NCBI RefSeq assembly: GCF_002368095.1
Contig: NZ_AP018227.1
Location: 2,770,598 to 2,834,597, forward strand
Length of the DNA stretch: 64,000 nt
Direction: 5' to 3'
DNA from: Calothrix parasitica NIES-267
Lineage (GTDB): Bacteria; Cyanobacteriota; Cyanobacteriia; Cyanobacteriales; Nostocaceae
Positions 8,592 to 18,411 of the stretch are shown piece by piece (position 1 is the first letter of the stretch; the number at the start of each line of letters is the position of its first letter). Under the pieces are notes generated by a model that searched no databases, was not told the origin of the DNA, and saw only the letters and a list, made by a program, of their open reading frames with translations. The translations under genes were made by a program, and so were the position numbers.

Positions 8592-8725
8592 CCGTAAACT
8601 TCCTGTTTATCGATAGCCAAGTTCGATTTTGGATTTTAGATTTTAGATTTTGGATTGGTTAGTGGTCTTCTGGTTCCCAGGTTCAACCTGGTGAATAGGA
8701 TTTAAAGACTCTCCTCCGATTATCT

Positions 8726-8894
8726 TTAGAGGATGTTTTAAAAGTGTCCGGCGGTTGAAACCGCTACTATACAGGCACATTCCACCTCCGTGGAATAGTA
8801 GATTTTAACCCAGGTCGCTGGGTTTTGCTTGTGTAGCCGCGACTTATAGTCGCCAGGTAAAGTATATAATTAGACTTTAAAAACATCCTCTTAA
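8726..8894. repeat. MITE-like element with about 21-bp terminal inverted repeats
   Basis: The ends TTAGAGGATGTTTTAAAAGT (8726) and its near-complement ACTTTAAAAACATCCTCTTAA (8874-8894) bound 169 bp that hold two further short palindromes. No open frame inside. A half copy of the same terminal motif (GTAGGATGTTTTTAAA) occurs at about 33610. Confidence 0.65.
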
Positions 8895-8923
8895 ATCAGA
8901 ATCCACAATCTAAAATCCAAAAT

Positions 8924-9286
8924 TTACTCTGACAAATGCCATTGATTCCAAGTGTTGGTAACTTGATGATAGGCATTATGGATTGGTTGCAGTTGATGGG
9001 GTTTAAGTAAATATCGATAGCGTATGTGACTCCCTAAATAAACTGCTAGTTCGTGGTTCTTTTTTTCGCTACTAATCTGAAATTCGCCGTGTCCTGTCTC
9101 ACATAGGGCTTGAATTAATAAAAAACTCATGTGGGAAAACACTACGGGTAGCACTACTGTGTTTGATGGATTAGACTGTTGTGTTTTTATGGATGAGTTA
9201 GTGTCAGGGCGTTTGTCTCCTATACGCAGATACATCCTCATGGGTTGCTCTGTTTCTAGAAATTCTTGCAATTGTGGGAAGGTCAT
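8924..9286 (-). CDS. Conserved-looking hypothetical protein
   Basis: 120 residues, soluble, no membrane span or signal peptide. It begins MTFPQLQEFLETEQPMRMYL, and the middle contains VVLPVVFSHMSFLLIQALCE. The composition and length are those of a real gene, but no domain is recognised. It stands alone, divergent from the large HTH protein at 9740. A short inverted repeat (ACCTAT-gtatt-ATAGGT, 9370-9386) lies about 85 bp upstream. Confidence 0.6.
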   Translation of the reverse strand: MTFPQLQEFLETEQPMRMYLRIGDKRPDTNSSIKTQQSNPSNTVVLPVVFSHMSFLLIQALCETGHGEFQISSEKKNHELAVYLGSHIRYRYLLKPHQLQPIHNAYHQVTNTWNQWHLSE

Positions 9287-9739
9287 ATGATTTTAGATTG
9301 CGATAAGTGCGGTGAAAGGTAAACTTTTCTATTTGCTAATTTCAATGTTTTTCGCGAATCTTCATTTATACCTATGTATTATAGGTGTAAAAAATCTTGT
9401 TGTGTAAATTCTACAAACAATTTATCAAAATAAAAAGTATCTAAGGATACAAAAACTAATATTTTCTCTATTTTGCTGTTAATCTGATGTACATAAATAG
9501 ATAGGTATTCTATAATTCTGAGGAGAAAAATTATTTGACCCATTTTTAATTAAGCAATAAGCAATTACGTGTAAAGCTGCTCAAAGATAGGCTATATATC
9601 TATTTTAGCTAATATATTTTTCTATTCAACTGCTGCAAGTAATTAAAAAAATATCTCGATATATGTATTTGTATGCCTGAATACCAAATAAAAGTAAATT
9701 TGTTTTACATTTGGATAATATTGATAAAAGTGGAAGAAA
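9287..9739. other. AT-rich divergent intergenic region
   Basis: 453 bp between the 120-residue gene and the 847-residue HTH gene. It holds the inverted repeat at 9370-9386 and probable promoters in both directions. No small gene or RNA was recognised. Confidence 0.4.
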
Positions 9740-12283
9740 ATGAGTAAGGATAAAATTGGCGACCAGGATAAATTGCGGGAAATGCTGATTTTCTTTTTAA
9801 AGGAAATGGGAGCGACCCAGGTAGAATTATCCAAGGGGATGGGTGTTAGTCGTCCCGTGGTAATTGATTTTCTGAATCGGGATAAGGATTATTTACCGGT
9901 TAGTAGCGAAGGTTTGGTTCAATTATGCGAAAGTTTGCAAAAAAACCGACCCTCTAAAAGAAAATCGAATAAAGACAGTAATGACGATGAATCTAATCTT
10001 CCTCCGGAGAAGATGAGACAAAAGTTAGGAGAAATCGGTGCTGATGAACTTTTAGAGTCTGCTGGTTTTTTACCCAATCAAACCGAAAGTATCCGAGTTA
10101 CTCCAGAAAGATTTTTTCAAATTGCTCAAGTAGTCGCATTACTTGAGTTGTTGGATTTTGAAGATTTACTTTCTACAACCAAGGAATTTTTAGCGATTGC
10201 TAGTAATAAGTTAACCATTGCTAGTACGAAATGGTTTGATGATTATCAGGATGATGATGCTTTACAAGCTTTGATTGATAAACTTTGGCAACCCCAACCT
10301 ACATTAGGTTTAAAGTTAAAGTTGCAGGTCATCGAAAAGTTGAAGTCTAGTCGCGAAAATTTGAGGAATGCAGGTAAAACTAAGTTTAGTCGTAAGGAAG
10401 CTATTTCACTATTTCTCAGTATCCTGATTAAGGAGAAAATGAACGATGAAGTTTCGTTGCATGCAAGAATTAAAAAGTTGGAATTTCAGACTTTATCTCG
10501 CTCTATTGATGATGATGAGGAATACAGCGATATTTATCGTGATTTAGAAAATATTGCTTATTATGCGGAGTCTCAACTTAAAACTCCGGGAATTTCCCGC
10601 AAAAAGAAACCAGATACCCGAATTTTGGATTCTATTCAACCCGTAATTATGGCGATCGCCACTTGTAGTTTTGGTTCGGATAGTAAAAATAGCGAACCGT
10701 TGGAATGGGTATACACGTCCAGTAATACCATGGTGGAGAATGCAATCAGCGCTTGTACTTTAAATATGGGTTTAAAGGAAGATACTTTATTAACGATGTC
10801 TACAAATACTCTTGATAGCAGCATTCATTCTCTAGTTGAAACAACAGTGATTTTAGGAGAAAAACAGCAATATCAGGGAATTTGGGTTGATAGAGATTCT
10901 ATGACGGTGATGTTACAAGCTATTGTTAGTGCTGTAAAACAATGGTTTGCGGATAAAACCAGAAAAAAAGAGCTTGATAGTAAAATATATGAATCGGCTT
11001 GTAGAAATCTTTCGGATTTAAGAAAGCGGTTAATTAAAATTAGAAAAGCGTTTCACAATTTTCAATTTTTAGATGAAGGATGTCAAGTATCTGAAATTAA
11101 AAAAATTGCTGAGGAAGCTAAACAAAATTTAGCAGAAATTCCTGCTGAAGAGATATATTTTGCTTACCGCTTGAATTTTTACCGCTGTTACTGTTTAGCA
11201 AAGCGGTTGGAATTAAGATTATCAAATTTTCAGGGTAATATTATTAATGCTAAATCTTTAATTACAGAACTTACCGAAGCTATCAATCATCCTGAAAAAT
11301 TTCAATTAAATGTAGATAAAAAAGAGCTTTCACCGATAGAAGCTTTAATTCATTCGGAAATTTATTTATACGAACTTTCTGCCGGACATAGTTCTAAATT
11401 ATTTCAAGAAATACATACAAATCCTTCGATTGACTTTGGTGAATGGGATAAAAAAATTACTAACGTCAGGAATACAAATTCTTGCTATAAAGATGCTGGA
11501 TTAGATGTCTATGAATCTTTATCAGAAATTAAAGGTAATATTGCCAGAATCTATTTTTATGTTTCTCATGATGTAACAGATTTAGAAAAAGTACCAGGAA
11601 TGTTTCTTTCTGCTGCTTATTATGCATTACGTATTGGTTTAATTCAGCGTGTATCTAGATGGATTGCTTTAGCAGGAAGAGTTTGGGTAAGATTGAAAGA
11701 CAAAAAATTAGCATTACAGGCTTTAAAATTATCGGAAAAACTGGCTAAAACTGATTTAACAACCGGTCATAGCGATAATTTTGCTCAAGCAGTTCTTTCG
11801 GAAATAAATTTACTTAAAGGAGAATATTTATTACTAATTGAGAAAGATGAAACAGCAGCATTAAAACATTTTATCGAAGCTCTCAAAGGCTCTATATACT
11901 TGGGTTTAAATCGGCGTATTTGTGATTCGCTATATAATTTATATCGATGTTCTGAAAATCTCGGAAGTCTTAGTATAAAGGAAGGATTAAATAGAGTCTT
12001 TTCTGAGGAAGAAAAATTAATAAAATCGAATATCAATAAACTTAATCCTATGAGCAATAATAATTCAGAAAAAGCATTAGAATTGCTCTGTAACTTATAC
12101 GGTAAAAAAAATAATCCCACTTGGTTCCAAGCACGTAATGAATTCTCAGTTCTCGCAGCCCAAATATGGCAAAATTGGCATCAAGATACATCTGAGAATA
12201 ATTCTAATACAAAAAATATAAATTCAATACATCCTATATCCAAAGAAATTAAAAAAGGAACTTGGCTTTCTCAGCTTGAGTAG
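9740..12283 (+). CDS. Large HTH-containing protein of unknown function
   Basis: 847 residues. The N-terminal 50-60 residues look like a helix-turn-helix of the XRE type (GATQVELSKGMGVSRPVVIDF, about 24-44). A charged linker follows, then a long helical region. About residues 600-780 contain alternating helices with A/L/G spacing (YYALRIGLIQRVSRWIALAG, KLALQALKLSEKLAK) that resemble TPR-like repeats. No ATPase or nuclease motif was found. The N-terminal logic resembles that of the NACHT protein at 59303, but the P-loop is missing. GGAAG precedes the ATG. It stands alone with promoter space upstream. Possible roles are a regulator or a repeat-scaffold protein; neither is proven. Confidence 0.8.
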   Translation: MSKDKIGDQDKLREMLIFFLKEMGATQVELSKGMGVSRPVVIDFLNRDKDYLPVSSEGLVQLCESLQKNRPSKRKSNKDSNDDESNLPPEKMRQKLGEIGADELLESAGFLPNQTESIRVTPERFFQIAQVVALLELLDFEDLLSTTKEFLAIASNKLTIASTKWFDDYQDDDALQALIDKLWQPQPTLGLKLKLQVIEKLKSSRENLRNAGKTKFSRKEAISLFLSILIKEKMNDEVSLHARIKKLEFQTLSRSIDDDEEYSDIYRDLENIAYYAESQLKTPGISRKKKPDTRILDSIQPVIMAIATCSFGSDSKNSEPLEWVYTSSNTMVENAISACTLNMGLKEDTLLTMSTNTLDSSIHSLVETTVILGEKQQYQGIWVDRDSMTVMLQAIVSAVKQWFADKTRKKELDSKIYESACRNLSDLRKRLIKIRKAFHNFQFLDEGCQVSEIKKIAEEAKQNLAEIPAEEIYFAYRLNFYRCYCLAKRLELRLSNFQGNIINAKSLITELTEAINHPEKFQLNVDKKELSPIEALIHSEIYLYELSAGHSSKLFQEIHTNPSIDFGEWDKKITNVRNTNSCYKDAGLDVYESLSEIKGNIARIYFYVSHDVTDLEKVPGMFLSAAYYALRIGLIQRVSRWIALAGRVWVRLKDKKLALQALKLSEKLAKTDLTTGHSDNFAQAVLSEINLLKGEYLLLIEKDETAALKHFIEALKGSIYLGLNRRICDSLYNLYRCSENLGSLSIKEGLNRVFSEEEKLIKSNINKLNPMSNNNSEKALELLCNLYGKKNNPTWFQARNEFSVLAAQIWQNWHQDTSENNSNTKNINSIHPISKEIKKGTWLSQLE

Positions 12284-12783
12284 AGGAATAAATGTTGAAA
12301 GTAGCAAGTAAAAATTGAAGGTTGACAAGCCCTATAATAATACCGTAATTAGTAATTTACTTACTACTTACTAAGTAGCTAGGTGGGAATAAACCTAACT
12401 ATGTGAAGTAATGTAAAATCTCTGAAAACCTTGCGATTACTTCACTCCACTTTGTTACGTTCGCAATGACGTAGTTATAATTTTTTTCACCCACCTACTT
12501 ACTTACTACTTACTACTTACTCAAATCATTAGGTATATCTCACTTGGATGAAATCTGCTGCTTTCTCCTCTCCTACATACTTATGACTTCGATGCGAACA
12601 TCTTATGAATGAAAAATCCGGTATGAGCTAGCATCAAATTATAGGAGTAGGAAAACCTGGATAATACAGCAGGTTGAAAATTTGACAACCATTGCTAATA
12701 ATATTGAAATCCTTATCCGATAAAACTTCTTACTTCTTACTTTCTTTTTACTTCCGCCCAGCGGTCATGGTTTATTAGAAGAT
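12284..12783. other. Intergenic region with heptamer repeats and a MITE-like palindrome
   Basis: It contains TTACTACTTACT-type tandem repeats (about 12346-12375 and 12495-12525). Between them is a hairpin element at about 12379-12498 with ends TAGGTGGG / CCCACCTA and an inner GTGAAGTAAT / ATTACTTCAC pair. The remainder up to the ATPase holds nothing recognisable. Confidence 0.5.
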
Positions 12784-15495
12784 ATGGTGCAAAATCAAGT
12801 TAAGTCTCCTTCATTTCATGACGTTTCCTATCATGAAATGTCTGTTGTATCGACGACTGAATTTTTTAATAGCAATTTAGAAAGGGGTTTAACGGCTGAA
12901 GAAGTTGCAATTCGTTACGAAACCTATGGCTGGAATGAACTACCCGTAAAACCTGGAAAACCTGCTTGGCTAAGATTTCTATTGCAGTTTCATCAACCGC
13001 TTCTATACATCCTGTTAGTTGCAGGTGCTGTCAAAGCGTTTTTAGGTTCTTGGACTAATGCATCTGTCATCTGGGGAGTGACTTTCATCAATGCGACAAT
13101 TGGCTACATCCAAGAAGCAAAAGCAGAAGGTGCTATCGCTTCTCTCGCAAAAGCCGTAACCACCGAGACTATAGTAGTCCGAGAAGGACAAGCGCTGCGG
13201 ATACCGTCACGAGATTTAGTACCGGGAGATATAGTACTGCTCGCATCAGGGGATAAAGTTCCAGCAGACTTAAGATTGTTAAAAACTCGCAATTTACAGG
13301 TTGATGAATCTGCTTTGACGGGGGAATCGGTTCCTGTAGAGAAATCCATCCAAGCTTTATTGCAGGATACGACCTTAGCGGAACGGATTAATATGTCCTA
13401 CGCTGGGAGTTTTGTTACCTTTGGACAGGGTACGGGGATTGTTGTCGCTACAGCAAATGCAACGGAAGTCGGAAAAATTTCTCAATCAATGGAGCGACGG
13501 GTTAGCCTCAGTACTCCCCTAACCCGTAAGTTTGAGAAGTTCAGTCGTACTCTGCTTTACGTTATTTTCACTCTGGCAACTCTGACTTTTGCTATCGGAT
13601 TAGGGCAGGGTGAATCCTGGATTTACATGTTTGAAGCCGCTGTTGCTCTGGCTGTCAGCGCGATTCCCGAGGGATTACCAGCAGTAGTAACTATTACTCT
13701 GGCGATAGGTGTAAACCGCATGGCGCGTCGTAATGCTATTATTCGTAAACTTCCAGCCGTTGAAGCTCTGGGAAGCGCTACCGTGATTTGTTCTGATAAA
13801 ACTGGAACGCTCACGGAAAATCAAATGACGGTACAGGCTATTTATTCTGGGGGACAGCATTATCAGGTGAGTGGTAGCGGTTATAGTCCGAAAGGTGATA
13901 TTCAAGGTTCGTTTGAAGGTAGGTTGGACTCAGTTTTAGAAGAATGTTTAATTGCTGGAGTGCTTTGCAATGACTCTCAATTAAAGCAAACTGGAGATAA
14001 TTGGTCGGTTGTGGGTGACCCTACCGAAGGAGCATTAATTACGGCTGCGGCTAAAGCTGGTTTTAACCAGTTTGAGCTAGGTGCTTCAAAACCACGATTA
14101 GATTCGATACCGTTTGAATCTCAGTATCAGTACATGGCCACTTTAAATGATGTTTATCCCCGAAAAATCTATGTGAAAGGGTCGGTGGAATCGCTATTAA
14201 GCCGCTGTTCTGAGATGATGAATCGAGAGGGACAGCCTATTGCTCTAGAAAAATCTCAAATTGAGCAAGCAGTTCAAGTAATGACAGAGAAAGGATTACG
14301 AGTACTTGCTTTTGCTTATAAAGTAGTTAATTCTCATCAGCATTCCATAGACCATGAAGATATTGAAACCGGGTTGGTATTTCTGGGATTGCAAGGGATG
14401 ATTGACCCACCCCGACCCGAGGCGATCGCCGCCGTCCATGCCTGTCAGTCAGCGGGAATCAATGTCAAAATGATTACCGGCGACCACGTTTTAACGGCTC
14501 GGTCAATTGCTCAACGTATGGGTATCAAAAAGGGAGAGCAAGTACTGGCATTTGAGGGAAGGGAATTAGCAAACATTGGCGAGCATAAACTTAGTCAAGC
14601 TGTTGAAGATGGAGATGTATTTGCTAGAGTAGCTCCCGCTCAAAAGCTGCAATTAGTAGAAGCATTGCAGTCAAAAGGAGAAATCGTAGCCATGACCGGG
14701 GATGGGGTCAATGATGCTCCAGCCTTAAAGCAAGCTGATATCGGTATTGCGATGGGGAAAGGGGGAACAGAAGTAGCGCGAGAAGCTGCTGATATGCTGC
14801 TCACCGACGATAATTTTGCTTCAATTGAAGCTGCTGTGGAAGAAGGACGCACCGTTTATCAAAACTTGAGAAAAGCAATTGCGTTTCTTTTACCAGTCAA
14901 TGGTGGTGAATCCATGACCATCTTAATTAGCGCTTTGCTAGCAAGAGATTTACCGATTCTCTCGCTACAAGTACTTTGGTTGAATATGATTAATTCTCTC
15001 ACCATGACCGTTCCTTTAGCCTTTGAACCCAAATCAAACGGGTTAATGCAGCATCCCCCACGCAACCCCAAAGAACCTTTAATCACGGGTAAATTATTAC
15101 GTCGAATTTCGATAGTTTCCCTATTTAATTGGATTCTGATTTTTGGCATATTTGAATGGGCAAAATCTGTTACTGGAGATATTGCAGTTGCTCGAACAAT
15201 GGCAATTCAAGCCCTCGTTGCGGCTCGTATTATCTATCTCCTCAGCATCAGTCAATTAGGGATTAGCTTATTCAACTATATAACCAGAAAATCTAGGTCG
15301 ATTACCAATGCACCAATATTGATTGTGGGAATTATTGGTGCTGTTGTTTTACAAATCATATTTAGTCAAAGTCACCTTATGAACTTGTTGTTTGAAACAG
15401 CACCGCTAAATCTTAATCAATGGCTAATTTGTTTAATACCAATGGTACCGATGTTACCGTTAGCAATCTTCGTTAACTCTCTCGACCGACCTTAA
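12784..15495 (+). CDS. P2-type cation-transporting ATPase
   Basis: 903 residues. All P-type ATPase signatures are present: an N-terminal cation-ATPase domain, the actuator TGES loop (LTGESVPVE), the PEGLPAVV helix 4, the phosphorylation motif DKTGTLT with D338, MITGDH, and [17 protein letters not shown]. The order and the C-terminal six-span region match P2A/P2B pumps (Ca2+ or Na+/H+-like; cyanobacterial PacL/PMA1 relatives). The exact ion cannot be told from the sequence. It would move cations across the plasma membrane. Its stop overlaps that of the convergent UspA gene by 4 bp. The ribosome-binding site is weak. Confidence 0.95.
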   Translation: MVQNQVKSPSFHDVSYHEMSVVSTTEFFNSNLERGLTAEEVAIRYETYGWNELPVKPGKPAWLRFLLQFHQPLLYILLVAGAVKAFLGSWTNASVIWGVTFINATIGYIQEAKAEGAIASLAKAVTTETIVVREGQALRIPSRDLVPGDIVLLASGDKVPADLRLLKTRNLQVDESALTGESVPVEKSIQALLQDTTLAERINMSYAGSFVTFGQGTGIVVATANATEVGKISQSMERRVSLSTPLTRKFEKFSRTLLYVIFTLATLTFAIGLGQGESWIYMFEAAVALAVSAIPEGLPAVVTITLAIGVNRMARRNAIIRKLPAVEALGSATVICSDKTGTLTENQMTVQAIYSGGQHYQVSGSGYSPKGDIQGSFEGRLDSVLEECLIAGVLCNDSQLKQTGDNWSVVGDPTEGALITAAAKAGFNQFELGASKPRLDSIPFESQYQYMATLNDVYPRKIYVKGSVESLLSRCSEMMNREGQPIALEKSQIEQAVQVMTEKGLRVLAFAYKVVNSHQHSIDHEDIETGLVFLGLQGMIDPPRPEAIAAVHACQSAGINVKMITGDHVLTARSIAQRMGIKKGEQVLAFEGRELANIGEHKLSQAVEDGDVFARVAPAQKLQLVEALQSKGEIVAMTGDGVNDAPALKQADIGIAMGKGGTEVAREAADMLLTDDNFASIEAAVEEGRTVYQNLRKAIAFLLPVNGGESMTILISALLARDLPILSLQVLWLNMINSLTMTVPLAFEPKSNGLMQHPPRNPKEPLITGKLLRRISIVSLFNWILIFGIFEWAKSVTGDIAVARTMAIQALVAARIIYLLSISQLGISLFNYITRKSRSITNAPILIVGIIGAVVLQIIFSQSHLMNLLFETAPLNLNQWLICLIPMVPMLPLAIFVNSLDRP

Positions 15496-16028
15496 AGCGT
15501 TTTATTTGCTAATTCTTGATTTTGAGATACTTTTGTAGCTGCAAAATTTCCTCCTTGAACTGTGAAAACAGAACAAGATGCATGATGCACTACATAATTA
15601 CTTACGCTACCCAAAAACATTTCACTTAAACCACGATGACCTCGACGACCAATTACAATTACATCAGCATCCCAATTACGAGAAAAATCGCAAATCCTTC
15701 TACTTGCTTCGCCTATATTCAGGGTAAATTCAGCTTTTACACCAGAAGAAGCTGCTGATTCACATAACAAATGCAGCCAATTTTCTTTACTTTTCTTAAA
15801 CTCTTGCCAAACGCTCAAATTCTTCTGATGACTTTCGTTTTGTAATTCTGCATTGAGAATAGTTGGCTGCATAAATAAAGGGTCAAACAATGGCTCATTA
15901 TCGTATATAGATATAACGTGTAGAAACATCAAACTTCCACCCGTTGCTTTTGCCAAAAATACAGCTTCATCCACAACATGTTGGGTCATATCGGAATCAT
16001 CAATTGAAACTAAAATTTTAGGTAGCAT
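15492..16028 (-). CDS. Universal stress protein, UspA family
   Basis: 178 residues with one Usp fold. The start KILVSIDDSD and the nucleotide-binding loop GRRGHRGLSEMFLGSVS (G-2x-G-9x-G-S pattern) show the ATP-binding subtype. A ten-residue insert before the last third and an extended C-terminus (about 20 residues) are mild deviations. Tail-to-tail with the P-type ATPase, overlapping by 4 bp. Probably cytoplasmic stress signalling. Confidence 0.92.
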   Translation of the reverse strand: MLPKILVSIDDSDMTQHVVDEAVFLAKATGGSLMFLHVISIYDNEPLFDPLFMQPTILNAELQNESHQKNLSVWQEFKKSKENWLHLLCESAASSGVKAEFTLNIGEASRRICDFSRNWDADVIVIGRRGHRGLSEMFLGSVSNYVVHHASCSVFTVQGGNFAATKVSQNQELANKTL

Positions 16029-16377
16029 AAGAATTTGATTTGTTGAATTCGTCTTTTAAATGGTTGAAGTTAATTAATCGAATGGATTAACCTTTGATAA
16101 TTTCAATTATAGCAATACTAATGTTTCGATTCTTTCCTTTTCACAACTAATATCTATTTATAGCCAAATAATTTGAGGATTCTGTGAGGATACAGTTTAT
16201 AAATTGGGTTTTTATTAAAAGCGAGCAGTGGTTAAAAGTTTACCCTTTATCTCATTTTCCTCCTTCTTTCCTCACAAGTTCCTCAAATTATTTTCCTAAA
16301 CTGAGAGTAGAGCTAATAAAAGGCTTTACGATAATGGCGCTATTCGCTCAGTTCTTAGGATTGTAGGAAGTAAATAT
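16029..16377. other. Divergent promoter region between uspA-like and hsp20-like genes
   Basis: 349 bp, AT-rich. An open frame at 16184-16366 does not look like protein. No heat-shock operator (CIRCE-type inverted repeat) was found by eye. Confidence 0.4.
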
Positions 16378-16953
16378 ATGTCTGAAAAAAGTTGGCATAA
16401 ACGAGAGGAAATGAATACTCTACGCTATCAAATGAATAATTTGTTTGATGAGTTGATTAATGAAAATATCCCTAAACCAGTTGATGTCGAGAATACAATT
16501 AAGGAACCAGCAATCGAAATTAAAGAAACCGAATTAAATCTAATTATTCAAGCCCAAGTACCTGGTATAGAACCAAAGGATTTAGATATTCATGTAACTA
16601 AAAATACGATTTTAATTGCTGGCGAATGTCACGAGCAAAAAGTTCATAACGAAAAAATTGTATACCATTCCGAATTTAGTTACGGGCATTTTCAACGCAA
16701 AGTAACTTTACCTGTATGTGTTGATTACAAACAAGTGAAAGCCGAAATTCACAATGGTCTTTTGACCCTGAGTCTACCAAAAGCCCGTGGGAAAAAATAT
16801 GATGCAGCAAAACTTGATTTAACGATACAAGAAAGAGCGCGTGAAATATTAGTTAAACAGCGCCAGCATATTGAAAATGTAGAGAAAAATATGTTTAAAC
16901 GCTCTCATTCCGAAATTGATGCAGCTTCTTCATCAAATACATCCTCAACGTAA
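16378..16953 (+). CDS. Small heat-shock protein, Hsp20/alpha-crystallin family
   Basis: 191 residues. The alpha-crystallin domain spans about 40-145: PAIEIKETELNLIIQAQVPGI, FSYGHFQRKVTLP, then the terminal NGLLTLSLPK signature. The C-terminal extension is longer than usual (about 40 residues, Ser-rich end). AGGAAG lies 8 bp before the ATG. It is an ATP-independent chaperone in the cytoplasm. A decayed relative lies at 23785. Confidence 0.92.
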   Translation: MSEKSWHKREEMNTLRYQMNNLFDELINENIPKPVDVENTIKEPAIEIKETELNLIIQAQVPGIEPKDLDIHVTKNTILIAGECHEQKVHNEKIVYHSEFSYGHFQRKVTLPVCVDYKQVKAEIHNGLLTLSLPKARGKKYDAAKLDLTIQERAREILVKQRQHIENVEKNMFKRSHSEIDAASSSNTSST

Positions 16954-17331
16954 TGAATACATAGGGAACTTGCAAGTAATTAGGAATGGCCGCAACTGGT
17001 ATATTTTCTCGTAAGGTGCTGTGACACTTTGATTCCTACCCGAAAGTAGCAATAAGGTATTCAGGTACCGCTTCGCGGAAGTAAGAAGTAAAAAGTAAGA
17101 AGTAGCGGAAATTGCGGTCTTGGGGGAAACCCCCAAGAGCAAATTTCCAAGACAAAAAGTTTGATATCTGGGGCTTTTCAGCCATTTTTAATGGTTGCCT
17201 TATTTAAGCCGTGTTGTTCTAGGTTTTTTCCGAAATGTATCTAATAAAGCTCGATATTTTGTTTTTTGGATCTCCCTAGAAAGATGCTATCGTGCTTTGC
17301 TTTTTATCTTAATTAGAATGGAGAATAAATT
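16954..17331. repeat. Repeat-rich intergenic region
   Basis: It holds GGTGCTGTGACACTTTGAT (17015-17033), also found as its complement at about 37570, followed by AGTAAGAAGTA-type heptamer repeats (about 17078-17106) and a GGGGGAAACCCCC hairpin (17124-17136). No gene was seen. Confidence 0.5.
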
Positions 17332-17508
17332 ATGTCTAATACATCAAAATTTCAGCAAGTCCTTAAATCAATTATCGAATTACCGCAAAAAATAACTAAT
17401 TTTGCAACTAATGGAGCAAATAAACTTTTTAGCCCCAGCAATGATGATTATCCCAAATCTGGAGTACAGCCTTATGAAGGCGATTATTCTAACAAAAAAA
17501 ATCATTAA
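17332..17508 (+). CDS. Small hydrophilic protein, unknown (58 residues)
   Basis: A 58-codon frame starting MSNTSKFQQVLKSIIELPQ and ending SNKKNH. GGAG is 9 bp before the ATG. It has an amphipathic N-terminal helix and a polar tail with PSNDDYPKSG. No family is named, but the clean ribosome-binding site, isolated position and amino-acid composition support a real gene. A strong terminator lies at 17846, now separated from it by a MITE. Confidence 0.6.
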   Translation: MSNTSKFQQVLKSIIELPQKITNFATNGANKLFSPSNDDYPKSGVQPYEGDYSNKKNH

Positions 17509-17649
17509 TTAGCATAAACATTCTTCTCTGCTCCAGTTAACATCAATATTTATCAACAGCGCAACAATAAATTAAACTTTAAGTTGTACAAAGGATAAAT
17601 ATAGTGTTTCGCAATAGCTTAAAAATATTAATTGAAACAAACAATAAAC

Positions 17650-17838
17650 GGGAGCATCCCAATTTTGCAAAATTAAGATTGTGATTGTCATTGCGTTAGC
17701 GGAGCGTGTCCGATAGGACATACGAAGTGAAGCAATCTCAAAGTCTTGCGATGAGCCACACCCTTCGGGTGAATGCGTCGTTCCACTTCGTTCCACTCGC
17801 AATGACAAATGATATTTTTACACATTTGGGATGCTCCC
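17650..17838. mobile_element. MITE with 8-bp target-site duplication
   Basis: 189 bp bounded by GGGAGCATCCCAA (17650) and TTGGGATGCTCCC (17826-17838) as perfect terminal inverted repeats. The 8-bp sequence CAATAAAC flanks both sides (17642-17649 and 17839-17846), a classic target-site duplication. The open frame inside it (17572-17808, minus) is a shadow. Non-autonomous: no transposase is encoded here. Confidence 0.8.
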
Positions 17839-17845
17839 CAATAAA

Positions 17846-17870
17846 CCCAGCCTTTTGGGCTGGGCTTTTT
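17846..17870 (+). terminator. Rho-independent terminator
   Basis: CCCAGCC-TTTT-GGGCTGGG stem-loop followed by CTTTTT. It probably terminates the small gene at 17332, with a MITE now inserted immediately 5' of it. Confidence 0.75.
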
Positions 17871-18119
17871 AGTATAAATTAATATATCCTTCTTCTGTAA
17901 CTCTCCGAAAACTTTTGCTTTTTTATAATCTCGAAATTATTGTATACAAAGCAATTGTGGTTTTATTTACTACTATTAAATTTAGTTAGTTCTTTAATTT
18001 TTAATTTCAAAACCCTTACTATCTATAGCTTATAGAAAACCAGTAAAGTTTTCTAATATTAGTAAAAACCGGAAAGTGACAGAAGAGGGGTATAGCAGTT
18101 TTCAATTGAATAGAATACA

Positions 18120-18298
18120 CCCCTCTCCTTGACAAGGATACTGCTGGCGAATAGTGGGTCTGACCCCTTATCCCAACGAATCAATAGGGATTCTGAGTTA
18201 TCACCAAGAGTGCGATCGCACTCTTGAAACCCTTGTTTTTTGGTCATTCAGGGGTGTCACCCCTGAATGACCAGCAGTATCCTTGACAAGGAGAGGGG
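18120..18298. repeat. 179-bp element with perfect 28-bp inverted repeats
   Basis: The arms at 18120-18147 and 18271-18298 are exact inverted copies (core CCTTGACAAGGATACTGCTGG). The interior holds two more palindromes: a HIP1-centred GAGTGCGATCGCACTC and TTCAGGGGTGTCACCCCTGAA (18247-18267). MITE-like. Confidence 0.7.
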
Positions 18299-18411
18299 AA
18301 GGGGGTGAGGTTTATCTGCATTGTATTAAACCCAAATGAAACGCGCTATATATATAATAATTTACCCAATACCATTCCCAGTCTTTTAAGCTGCGGGTGA
18401 TTAAGCGCTGA

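Noticed and set aside
16184-16366. 60-codon plus-strand frame before Hsp20
   Set aside because: Composition is not protein-like, no ribosome-binding site, and it fills an ordinary promoter region.
17572-17808. Minus-strand open frame of 78 codons
   Set aside because: It lies largely inside the MITE at 17650-17838, includes its inverted repeats, and has no ribosome-binding site or protein-like composition.
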